A DNA stretch of 64,000 nucleotides from Nicotiana tabacum. Its lineage: Eukaryota > Streptophyta > Magnoliopsida > Solanales > Solanaceae. The notes under the pieces were generated by a model. It saw only the letters and a list, made by a program, of their open reading frames with translations, made no database searches and had not been told where the DNA came from. Every line of letters begins with the position of its first letter. Position 1 is the first letter of the stretch. Positions 11,300 to 20,872 of this stretch are shown piece by piece. The stretch spans positions 152,052,178 to 152,116,177 of the forward strand of contig NC_134085.1 in NCBI RefSeq assembly GCF_000715075.1. Reading direction: 5' to 3'. The position numbers and the translations under genes are program-made.

Positions 11300-12597
11300 G
11301 TCCATGATCAGCATGCTTACTGTAATATGGTAGAAGAAGAGCTTGATGGTGAGCCTTGGTTTCATGATATCAAGGAAGATATCAGGATGGGGGTGTATTC
11401 GGTACAAGCCACAAGTGATCAAAAGAGAACAATTCGGCGTTTGGCGAGCAGATTTTTCTTCAGCAGAGGGGTTTTGTGCAAAAGGACTCCGGATCTTGGA
11501 TAGTTGAGATGCATAGATGCTAGACAGGCCACAGCTATCATGATTGAGGTACATTCTAGAGTCTGTGGACCGCATATGAGTGGATATGTACTGGCAAAGA
11601 AGATTCTCCGAGCAGGTTATTATTGGCTCACTATGGAGCGAGATTGTATCGGTTTCGTGCGCAAGTGTCATCAGTGCCAAGTGCATGGAGATTTGATCCA
11701 CTCTCCACCACCGGAATTGCACACAATGTCTGCACTATGACCTTTTGTCGCGTGGGGCATTGATGTCATTGGGCCAATGGAGCCGGCAACATTAAATGGG
11801 CACAGGTTCATTCTAGTGGCCATCGACTATTTCACCAAGTGGGTGGAGGCGAAAACGTTCAAGTTTGTAACCAAGAAAGCGGTGGTTGATTTTGTGCACT
11901 CAAATATCATTTGTCGGTTTGGGATACCAAAGGTGATCATTACAGACAATGGGGCTAATCTCAATAGTTATCTGATGAAAGAGGTATGTCAGCAGTTCAA
12001 TATTACACATCGTAATTCTACCCCACACAGGCAAACGGAGCAGTCGAGGCGGCCAACAAGAATATAAAGAAGATACTTCGAAAAATGGTGGAGGGTTCTA
12101 GACAGTGGCATGAAAAGCTGCCTTTTGCAGTGCTGGGTTATCGCACTACTGTTCGTACTTTAGTGGGGGCAACTCCTTATTTGTTGGTCTATGGCACTGA
12201 GGCAGCGATACCTGCGGAAGTTGAAATCTCATCCCTTCGGATTGTCGCTGAGGCCGAAATTGATGACGATGAGTGGGTCAAAACTCGCTTGGAACAGCTG
12301 AGTTTAATTGATGAGAAGAGATTGGCAGCAGTTTGTCATGGTCAGTTGTATCAACAGAGAATGGCAAGAGAATATAACAAGAAGGTGCGTCCACGGAAGT
12401 TTGAAGTGGGTCAGTTAGTATTGAAGCGTATCCTTCCTCATCAGGCTGAAGCAAAAGGCAAGTTCTCCCCAAATTGGCAAGGGTCGTTCATCGTGATGAG
12501 AGTGTTGTCCAATGGTGCTTTGTATTTAACAGACATAGAAGGCAAATGTGTAGAAATGGCCACCAATTCCGATGCGGTCAAGAGATATTATGTATGA
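11300..12597 (+). pseudogene. Integrase of Ogre-A (broken)
   Basis: Inserts the cDNA into the genome. The zinc-binding region (H-X6-H at about 11550-11576, CHQC at about 11669) is followed by WGIDVIGP (first Asp), IITDNGAN (second Asp) and, after a small frameshift near 12027, VEAANK with the third acidic residue out of frame. TGA at 11738 replaces a TGG kept in Ogre-B. The C-terminal part (12085-12597) is open for 170 residues and ends DAVKRYYV, the same end as in Ogre-B. No chromodomain is seen, as expected for the Tat lineage. Confidence 0.88.
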
Positions 12598-12950
12598 TTT
12601 CTTTGTTTAAATTATATTTGTTTATACTTGGCATGTTTTAAAAATTGGAATGATGAAGGCATTTTGTTCTGCTATCTAAACACTTTGTCCTTTGTTATCC
12701 CCTTGAGCCTTATTTATCTCCTTTCATACCTCTCTTTGGAATCAGTAGCAAAGATCAGAAATGCAAGCGTGAAAGATAAATAAAGGAAAAGAGAGAAAAA
12801 AGAAGAATGAAAAGAGAAAGAAAAGAAGAAAAGAAAAAGAGAAAAAAAGAAGAAGAAAAGAAGATAACAAAACAACAAGAAGAGAAAAGAAAGCAAAAAG
12901 AGAAAGAAAAGAAAGAGAAAATCACAACAGCAAAGCAACGTCTATGTCAT
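12598..12950 (+). other. Post-pol spacer with A/G-rich tract, Ogre-A
   Basis: This is non-coding. Bases about 12765-12925 are nearly pure A/G and stand immediately before module C. In Ogre-B the matching T/C-rich stretch on the plus strand is about 41770-41835. I see nothing else here. Confidence 0.7.
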
Positions 12951-13007
12951 GAACTACGTTTGACCTGATTCCTTTTAAGGATACGTATGCAGCCTCACGG
13001 TTCGGTC
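12951..13007 (+). other. Structured RNA module C of Ogre-A (after pol)
   Basis: P1 TACG/CGTA (CTACG 12954-12958 with 12984-12988, last pair lost); P2 GACC 12962-12965 with GGTC 13004-13007; P3 TCCT 12970-12973 with AGGA 12978-12981; P4 AGCC 12991-12994 with GGTT 12999-13002 (one wobble). The Ogre-B copy (41697-41753) has the full P1 and a P4 of GCC/GGC. Confidence 0.7.
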
Positions 13008-13276
13008 CCATCAAAATAAAATCCCAAAAGTCACCAAGCAAAGAAACTGGGGCAGGAGTTGTGGTTGCTGCAAGAAATCTAATTCCAAAAGTTGTAATTT
13101 TGAACCTATTTGAATTGTTTTGAGTCTTTGGCACCCTTTCTTTCTAACCCTATCCAAAAGCCCATATTATGGTCCAAAGAAAGACCTTCCGATCAGTCTT
13201 CGATAAATGCCAAGTCAAGCAAGTGGAGGTGATTCATATCAGGGGCAACACTCTGGTCCAAGCGGAAAAATAGTGA

Positions 13277-13450
13277 AAATGAGAGAGTCTTATTGGTGAA
13301 AATCCTCACGGGCACCATAAACGACATGAGCTGAGAGAAATAAAAAATGAGAGAGTCTTATTGGTGAAAACCCTCACGGGCACCGTAAGGCGAAAATGAG
13401 TTAAGAGATGAACAAATGAGAGAGGCTTGTTGGTAAAAACCCTTCAGGAC
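13277..13450 (+). repeat. Tandem repeat, unit about 68 bp, 3 copies
   Basis: Units start near 13277, 13345 and 13413 with AATGAGAGAG(T/G)CTT. Each contains GGTG-AAAA-CC(C)-TCAC-GGG-CACC or a variant, a nested inverted repeat. Ogre-B has three units of the same family at about 41177-41345, where one copy has CCT/AGG in place of CCC/GGG. Confidence 0.8.
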
Positions 13451-14208
13451 ACCGCAGGCCGAACAAGGTCAAGGTTTTGGTGAAGAAGTCAGGTTATGGA
13501 AACTCCGGGGAAACAAAGTATGGCAACTGAAAGTTGATTGGTTGGACAGATTGGGTCGGTTAATCCGAAATGCATGTCATGATCATTGGTACCAGCTGTT
13601 CCACTCAGATAAGTCTCTTTCCTTTTTCCTTTTTAGCAAGTCATCCAGTTTTGGAGTTTCTTTATCCTTAACTCTCAAGGTCATTGCATTTCATTTCTTT
13701 TGGGTTCCATATCTCTAAGATGTTTCAATGTCAGTCTTGGTCAAGGAAAATAAGAAAGGATTTCAAAGCTCACTACCAACTTCAAAAATTGCAAAGCACA
13801 GTGTGGCTAGAACATACCAAAGATAGCATGATGTAAAGTGGGATAAAATGCCAGCAAAAGATCCACCAATGTAATGATTTAGTAATTTCATGGGAGATGC
13901 AGAGGTTTAGTAAAAAGGGTCAGAGGTGTAAAACAGCGGTTCGGGTATAGAACACTCGGGACATCTGAGGTCATGTGGGTTGAAAGATAGTCAGAAAGTC
14001 AAGAGGTTCAGAGCCAGTTCGGGAAAGCCAGTCAAAACAAAGCATGGCAGCGGGGAAACTTTCAGCAAGAATGCCACAAACTAACCAACACATTTTAAAC
14101 TGACAAGATTTTTCTTTGATTGAAACAGGGGCAGAAAGTTTCCGATTGTTCGGGGAAACCCTCCATAGGGAAAAGCAAGCAACGGACAGGTTTGATTTTG
14201 ATTCCCAG

Positions 14209-14845
14209 GACCCTCCTGGAAAATGGGACCTAGTTTAAAATTTAAAACAATCATGAGTAGCATAATCTAGCATAAATGGACCACAAAGGAATATAAGTTG
14301 GTTTCAAAGTTTGCAAGTTTGAGATAGGATTTAATTAAGAATTGTCAGGACCCTCCTGAATAATGGGACCTAGCTTTAAAATTTCCATTGGATAACAAAA
14401 TTTAGCGTAAATTCTGGTGTAGGGTAATATAATTTAGCCATAAATAGTCATTCTTAAGATAAAACTTGACTTTTGATTTGCAGGACCCTCCTGGATAATG
14501 GGATGTAGTTTTAAGACCTTCTTAGATAATAAGATTTAGCGGAAGTCATACCTTTAGAAAACATAATTCAGCTAGGAGTTTCAGGACCCTCCTGGATAAT
14601 GGGATGTAGCTTTAATACTTTCTTACCTTCAGAAGATATAACTTAGATTTAAAATTGTCGTTTAATTAAGAGTCGTCAGGACCCTCCTGGATAATGGGGT
14701 GTAGTTTTAAGATCGGTTTAGATAACAAGATGTAGCGAAGGTAATACCTTTAGGAGATATAATTTAGATTTAAAACTGTCGTTTAATTAGGAGCTGTCAG
14801 GACCCTCCTGGATAACGGGATCTAGCTTTCAAATTCTTACTAATA
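14209..14845 (+). repeat. Dispersed-tandem repeat with CAGGACCCTCCTG core, 6 copies
   Basis: The core TCAGGACCCTCCTGGATAAT, followed by GGGA(T/C)(G/C)TAG, recurs near 14209, 14344, 14481, 14583, 14678 and 14797, spaced about 95-140 bases. The core is an inverted repeat, CAGGA-CCC-TCCTG. The spacers share TTTAGA and AATTTAG motifs. I do not find this family in Ogre-B. Confidence 0.8.
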
Positions 14846-14936
14846 TTTGGTAATATGATTTAGTTTAACACTCACATACGTGCCCAGCTAACAAACTGGG
14901 GCAGAAAATTTTCTTTGTTTTGTCTATTTTTGTTGA

Positions 14937-15511
14937 AATCAGGCGCCCACCTGGAGAACAAGGGAAAACGGTTCAAGTTTTGAAGGAAGACAAGTCAAGT
15001 TCAGCAGTCAGGCGCCCACCTGGAGAGCACGGGAATACATTTCAAGTTCAACAGTCAGGAGCCCACCTGGAGAGCACGGGAATACAATTCAAGTTTAGCA
15101 GTTAGGAGCCTACATGGAGAGCACGGGAATACAATTCAAGTTCAGCGGTCAGGAGCCCACATGGAGAGCACGGGAATACAATTCAAGTTTGGCAGTCAGG
15201 GGCCCACCTGGATAGCATAGGAATACATTTCAAGTTCAGCAGTCAGGCGCCCACCTGTAGAGCACGGGAATACAATTCAAGTTCAGCAATCAGGAGCCCA
15301 CCTGGAGAGCACGGGAATACAATTCAAGTTCGGCAGTCAGGTGCCCACCTGGAGAGCACGGGAATATAATTCAAGTTCAACAGTCAGGCGCCTACCTGGA
15401 GAGTACGGGAATACAATTCAAGTTCAGTAATCAGGCACCCACCTAGGGATCATGGGAATACAGTTCAAGTTTTTGGCAATTAGGCATCCACCAGAAGAAA
15501 GGGAAAACATC
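14937..15511 (+). repeat. 47-bp minisatellite, about 11.5 copies
   Basis: The unit starts GTCAGGAGCCCACCTGGAGA and continues with a GCACGGGAATACAATTCAAG tail. Copies start near 14937 (longer), then 15006, 15053, 15100, 15147, 15194, 15241, 15288, 15335, 15382 and 15429, with a decayed copy at 15478. The core CAGG-N6-CCTG is again an inverted repeat and matches the core of the 52-bp array in Ogre-B. The 61-residue ORF through it is a product of the periodicity, not a gene. Confidence 0.9.
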
Positions 15512-15755
15512 TCAGATTATAATTCTAGTCGACAACAAAGGAATTTCACCGGGAGAATACAAGTCAACATGGCAACAAGAGCTGCAAGATCAAATTCGAA
15601 GATATAGATAGGATTTCTTGTAACTCATAGATCATAGTTTAGTCTAGCTTCTTTTATTTTGTCATGGTGTAATAAGGGGTTCAGTAAGCAGTAGCAGCAG
15701 CAACAACAACTGTGAAATCACAGCTTCATGGTAGTCTCAGCTACCAAAATTTTCC

Positions 15756-15822
15756 GAACTACACTGACCTGATTCCTTTATAGCCAAGGATATGTAGGCA
15801 ACCTCAGAAGCAGGGTGCGGTC
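15756..15822 (+). other. Structured RNA module D of Ogre-A (before the PPT)
   Basis: P1 CTACA 15759-15763 with TGTAG 15793-15797; P2 TGACC 15765-15769 with GGTCA 15819-15823; P3 TCCTT 15774-15778 with AAGGA 15786-15790; P4 ACC 15801-15803 with GGT 15814-15816. P1 has changed on both sides relative to modules A-C. The Ogre-B copy (38572-38638) has P2 TTAACC/GGTTAA and P4 AACCT/AGGTT. Confidence 0.72.
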
Positions 15823-15922
15823 AAATCCTTCAAAAATGCTTCACACGGAGTATTCAAACGGGCAAAAATCGCTCGTATACGCTCACTTTATCTTTGCACG
15901 AAAACTCTTCGTGTTTCCGAAC

Positions 15923-15935
15923 AAAGAGGGGCAGC
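15923..15935 (+). other. Polypurine tract of Ogre-A
   Basis: AAAGAGGGGCAGC stands directly before the 3' LTR and would prime plus-strand synthesis. About 75 bases upstream of it are strongly conserved with Ogre-B (minus strand, 38458-38545), including an AAAAC...GTGTTT inverted repeat. Confidence 0.82.
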
Positions 15936-18900
15936 TATGAGCACGTGATTTTTGCCCTATATGAATTACTCCCATAAATTCAAAACAAAATAATTCTTTT
16001 TCATTGGTTTGCAATTTTGTAGATTTCTGTAGCACTTTCTTGTTAATTGTTTGCATTTATCTGTGCACGTTTATTTTGTTTAATTCATGAAAAAATACAA
16101 AATATGTGGCATTTTCATTTAGGATTTAATTTGGCTTTTTCAAAATAGTTAAAAATTTAATTGTGTTGCAAAAAATAGAAATATCACAAAAATGACTCAT
16201 TTCTTGCATTTAGCTTAGAATTTTGTAAGTTTCTTAATTAATTAGTTGTAGTAAGTATTATTTTGAGTAATTAATCTAATTTGGTAGGATAATTTGGTTT
16301 GAAAATTAATGCAGGTTTTAATTTTGAAAAAAAGAAAAGAATTTTTGAAAAATAAAAAAAAATTGAAAAAAATAAAAAGAAAAGGAAAAGAATTGAGAAA
16401 ATTCGGATTGGGCCAAAATTTGAAATTCCCCCAAGCCCAAACCAGATTTTCCCCTTTTTACCTCAAATACCCGCCGACCCAGCCCAAACTCGTTCCAAAA
16501 AACCGGTCCAGTCCCACACCCACTCAACCCAAAATGACATTGTTCATGTTAGCTTCAATCCAGGCCGTCGATGTGCTTTGATCCAAAGGACCCCAACTCA
16601 CCCACTCTCTGTATAAAATGGTCCGAAATAGCCCCACCCCCCTCAGAACCCCTCTCCCCCATCTGGTCTCTCTCATCTCTCCCTTCAGAGATAAACCCTA
16701 ACCCTAACTCGCCGCCCTCATTCTCCATCGCTTTAGGGTGGCGGCACCTCCTCCAAATCACCCCAAAATCACTCCAAATCACCCCAAAGTCTTCCGTTAG
16801 GTAATCTCTTTTCTTTTCTTTTCCATTCTCATTTTCTTTTTCTCATCTTCATCCTTTTTCTGTCCTCTTCTTTTCGTCTTTCTTTTTAGTCCATTAACAA
16901 ATTTCTTTTGATTGCATGTTTCAACTTTTAGCAAATTTCTGGTGTTAGTTTTGGGTTTTTCGTTATTTAGCGTTAATCAGCCCCTTTTTTATTTCTCTTT
17001 CGTTTTGGTCTCAGCTCAAAGGATTTCTGTTTTTCTTTTGGGTTGAATCCGTTTAAACCTGATGAAATTGAGTTTATTTTCAAAAATCAAAAGCCTAGAA
17101 AGAAGGGATTCGCATTGGGTTTTGCAAGCCCAGGATGGGTTTGAACCATTAGGTCACCCATGGGTTCAAGGGTAAAAACAGATTTCTTAAGGGGTAATTT
17201 AGGAACTCTAGGTGAAAGAATCTCAGGTAACCAACTTAGAAAGCTTCCTAGAAATTGAGGTTGGGGCTTAAATGAAAATCTAATTTGTACACTAAGGGTA
17301 TCTAAGCAAAAATAAAAATCTGAAAAGGTTTCAAGTGCAAAATTGATTCTATAATAGGTTGCCCTAATGTCTTGCCTATAAAGGCATCAAGATTTGTCAT
17401 TCAAGAAAAAAAGAAGAGAAAAATTCTGGAAAAACTTGAGAGAGCTAACTTTAAAAAAGCAACACTGAATTTCCTGCATATTTGGTTGGTAATTGCTCGA
17501 GAACTGGGTTTGTTTTGCTGGATTTCTGACCTTTCCCCTTAGCTAGACCCTTTGAAAACCACAAATTCTGGCATTCGAATAGAAATGGGCTTAGTTTTGG
17601 GAGTTCAAATCTTATTTGGAAGCTGTTGTGAATCTACTACTCCGTTGCTGGAAGTTAGAAATAACTTTTGCTGCTGATGTTCTTGCTAATCACTCACTCT
17701 TTGATTTTGCTTCTCTTTTGAATTCCAGGTACATTTTCTAAATTCTACTTGATGTAAGTTTCAGTCAGAAGATGGAAATGAGAGTTGAAAGCACGACAGT
17801 AGATTTATATGTGTTTCGTTTACATTTCTTCATGGTGTTTGTGCCTTTGCCAACATGAATCATCATATATTATAGCCAATTTCTGTTTTGAGTAGTCGAA
17901 TTCTTACAGTTGTATTTGATTTGGGGACTGTTGGAATGTTGTGTTAGAGGACTCAATCAATGTTAAATATGTCTTGAACTTGCTTTAGCCTTAGGTGAAA
18001 TAAGTGATCGTGCTTGATAATAATGTCATATTTGAATTGCTTTTAAAGAAGCTAAGGGCAAAATGATATTGTTTGATGTGCTGTCGAATGGCATGTGAAT
18101 GGTTTAAATTTAGAAATGGTGTAGAAATTGGGATGCTTAGTTAGTCGACTTAAGCGTGAACACTTAAAAAATGAAGCATGATTATCTAGTTAGTGTTTCA
18201 GTGGTTGTCAATTTATAGTGTTTCAATGATTATCATGTGAATGTGTCTAAACTTAAAAATGGTTTAGAATAGTCGTCAGTTTAATTCTACTCAGTACTTC
18301 AATAGCTAGTAGTTGTTAGTCCAATTTTGTGGCTACTCAATGTCAAGTTTACAGATCTGTTGAATGTTTAAATCCCCATTGTCGTTTCTTCTAAAATCTG
18401 TTTGCCTCATGTTCTTGTGTGGGTTCGATATGCGAATCCCTTGGTTTCCAGCCTGTGCGCGCTTCATAAAGGATTGGGCTATCTGCTTAGGCTCGAATGG
18501 GATTTGTTGTGAAGCCTATAACTTTGCAGCTTTGTGACTTTATTGGGCCATTGGGCTTCACGTCAGGCCAAGCCTCAGAATAAAACTAAACCCCCTAAAT
18601 GTTAGTTTAATGGATCGACGTTGGACTGTAGCTCTGAGTCATTTTAATCTCTTTAAAAACAGTCTCCAGGTAATTAATTGGGTTTTTTTAAATAGAATAT
18701 GGGATTTAATGTGTCTCTTACTTAGTAGTGTTTTCCCAAATTGTTTGAGGTGCCATATTAGATAGAATATAGCTTATGGACCTCAAAATTTAGTTTGAAC
18801 CTCCTTTTAAAATCGGAGCCGAGGTGTGCCGTACCAAATAAAATCTCAAAATGCATGGCCCTCACTTAATTACTTCTTAATCCTCAGAACTCGAGGCGCG

Positions 18901-19481
18901 CCATTTAGTTGAATTTCCATGGTCCTCGCAAACTTGAAAATGCGTAGTTGCTTTAGGCGCGCTATTTAATAATTTACCTTCCTAAACTCGGGTGTGCATT
19001 TATATGACCCAAATTCAAATCTCAACAATGTTAGATAAAATGTGTCGTGGACCGTGGGTGCATTTATGTGACGTAGTCCAAGATGTGTTTTGGACGACGT
19101 TGAATCTTTCTAAAAAATATCTAAATAAAAGTGGCTATAAAATTAAAATTGTACCATAGGTTAAAACATGTACTAAAATCAGATAATAGGCCAATTATAA
19201 CAGTTGAGCGACCGTGCTAGAACCACGGAACCCGGGAATGCCTACCACCTTCTCTCGGGTTAACTGAATTTCTTACCCGGATTTCTGTGTTCACGGACTG
19301 TAAAATAGAGTCAATCTTTTCCTCGATGAGGGATTTGAACCGGTAATTTGGGACACCATAAATTATCCCAAGTGGCGACTCTGATTTTGTTAAGAAAATG
19401 ATCCCGTTTTGATTGTCATTTTAAGTTGGAAAAAAACTCTCTTATACCCTTTGCGGAGGGTAGAGAAAAGGACGTGTGATA
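15936..19481 (+). repeat. 3' LTR of Ogre-A (3546 bp)
   Basis: It starts TATGAGCACGTG, where Ogre-B has TGTGAG, so the TG terminus is mutated, and ends GTGTGATA, where the 5' LTR has GTGTGACA. It holds a G-box CACGTG at 15942-15947, a TATA box at 16612-16618 and telobox motifs at 16693-16707. The right half is the copy of 1-1486. No gene is seen in it; the two short ORFs around 16309-16804 lie over the promoter and leader and look like chance frames. Confidence 0.92.
16612..16707 (+). promoter_or_regulatory. LTR promoter: TATA box and telobox, Ogre-A
   Basis: TATAAAA (16612-16618) is followed by a C/T-rich leader and AAACCCTAA (16693-16701) plus a second ACCCTAA. Transcription would start about 30 bases after the TATA box. 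Ogre-B has the same order (TATATAA, then AAACCCTA) on the minus strand. Start sites were not measured. Confidence 0.6.
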
Positions 19482-19990
19482 GCGACAACCCAAAGCGAGA
19501 TTTGCTTACCCATAAATGCCAAAGGAGTAATGAAAATAACTCTTTTCAAAGTGGAAAATGGTAATATGGGATATAACATTATTCTGGTGAGGTCGTGGTT
19601 GCACGAAATGAAAGCTGTTGTACCATCAACATATCATCAATTGCTGAAGTTTCCAATGCCTGAAGGAGTTAAACAGATAAGGGCTAACCAATTGGTGGAA
19701 AGGGAGATGAATGCAATTTCGATCTCCAGTAGCAAAATAAAGGAACACGCGGCATATCAATTACAGGAACCGGTACCCGCTCCCGAACTAGATGAATTTA
19801 GCACGGGGGAAGAAACGTTAGAATTTTATCAGGCACTGAGATACTTCCGAGTTCCAGAAGAGATAGATGCAATGAAATCCACAGCGGAAGATCTTGAGCA
19901 AGTTATGTTGTTCGAAGAATTCTTACTAAGGAAATTCCACTTGGGGTAGGACTGCATCCCGAGCTAAGGTCTGGCTTTATTAAATTCTTA
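19482..19990 (+). pseudogene. TatX protease-region remnant
   Basis: The frame from the Ogre-A border reads EICLPINAKGVMKITLFKV, then NIILVRSWLHEMKAVVPSTYHQLLKFP, the segment after the protease active site in Tat-like elements. The active site itself is lost to the left. The frame ends at TAG 19947-19949. The linker that normally leads to RT follows only to about 19990, then RNase H sequence begins, so RT is missing. Confidence 0.75.
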
Positions 19991-20872
19991 GTCCATGAGG
20001 ATGAAGGTACGCAATCTCCATTATTATGTTAGTAAAATATTAATGGGAATAGAAACTCGCTACTCCTATTTGGAGAAACTGGCCTTAGCTCTCGTAGTCG
20101 CCGCTCGGAAGCTAAGGCCCTACTTCCAATGTCACCTGATAGTCGTGGTGACCACTTTCCTTTTGTGGAACATCCTTCACAAACTCGAGCTCTCTGGTAG
20201 ATTGGCCAAATGGGCCATTGAAACAAAGGACTTCAATTAAGTCACAAGTCTTGGCTGACTTTGTGTCCAATTTCAGTCCGGGAACCAAAGAGGCTGCCAT
20301 GGTTTCGGAATCCACATATAGGGTTTGGACCTTACTTATAGACAGAGCTTCCAACATAAAAGGGCTCGGGCTTGGTATAGTATTAATCACGCTTTCGGGG
20401 GAAACCCTAAGGCATGTCGTTAGAACGGTCCCTTTAACTAACAACGAAGAAGAGTATGGGTCTTTGATTGCAGTGCTCGTACTGGTCCAGGGACTTGATT
20501 TCGAGGTCATCAAAATCAAATACGACTCTTAGCTGGTGATAAATCAGGTTTATGGGGTATTCAAAACCAAAAAGGAGCGCATGCAACAATATGTTGTAAA
20601 GGTCCAGGCTCTATTAGCGCAATTTTTGGAGCGGTCGATTATTCATATCCCGAGGGAAGATAAAACAGAATCAGACGCATTAGCTAACCTTGTATCATTG
20701 ATAGAAATAAAGGGATCGGAGTCTAGGATAGTAGTACAACTAGTGAACTTGGTCTTGGATATAGATAGATACTATGAGATAAATGCGACTAATTTGGTCT
20801 GGGATGGGAGAAATGAAACCATCGAGTATCTCGAGCACGGGAAGTTGCTCGAAGACTCCAAAGCGTCCTAGG
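19991..20872 (+). pseudogene. TatX RNase H and second RNase H remnants
   Basis: The first piece (19995-20240) has LEKLALALVVAARKLRPYFQC, the end of the ordinary RNase H, and SGRLAKWAIE. After a frame change comes the second RNase H (20218-20871): TLLIDRASNIKGLGLGIVL, NNEEEYGSLIAVL and a late HIPREDKTESDALANLVS. The Asp-Gly of its first motif is Asp-Arg here, and TAG 20530-20532 interrupts it. Two RNase H domains identify the Tat lineage. Confidence 0.82.

Larger units (their letters stand above)
13008..15755 (+). other. 3' untranslated region of Ogre-A
   Basis: About 2.7 kb without a convincing ORF, between pol and module D. It holds three separate repeat families, listed on their own (13277-13450, 14209-14845, 14937-15511). 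Between them the sequence is unique and AT-rich. A motif ACTGGGGCAGAAAATTTTCT (14894-14913) is shared with Ogre-B (40326-40350, minus), which anchors the two 3' UTRs to each other. Fast-changing 3' UTRs with tandem repeats are known for Ogre and related elements. Confidence 0.75.
1..19481 (+). mobile_element. Ogre-A: Ty3/gypsy Ogre (Tat lineage) retrotransposon, 5' end outside window
   Basis: The order partial 5' LTR, PBS, ORF1, gag, protease, intron, RT, RNase H, second RNase H, integrase, repeat-rich 3' UTR, PPT, 3' LTR is that of an Ogre element. Ogre is known for giant size, an extra ORF ahead of gag, an arginine-tRNA-type PBS and an intron between protease and RT; all four are seen here. 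The internal part is 1487-15935. If the 5' LTR equals the 3' LTR (3546 bp), the element would be about 21.5 kb. Every ORF is broken, so it cannot move by its own proteins. The base after the 3' LTR is 19482, where a TatX protease-like frame starts; GCGAC there would be the target duplication, but the matching copy lies left of the window. Confidence 0.93.

Noticed and set aside
12714..12938. Minus-strand ORF with a hydrophobic run, membrane-like
   Set aside because: Again the complement of an A/G-rich tract.
14920..15105. 61-residue ORF with a repeated RRPPGE motif
   Set aside because: Reading of the 47-bp minisatellite; it ends within the array and the unit length is not a multiple of three.
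16309..16804. Small ORFs at the LTR promoter of Ogre-A
   Set aside because: They overlap the TATA box and leader, are low in complexity and have no match in Ogre-B.
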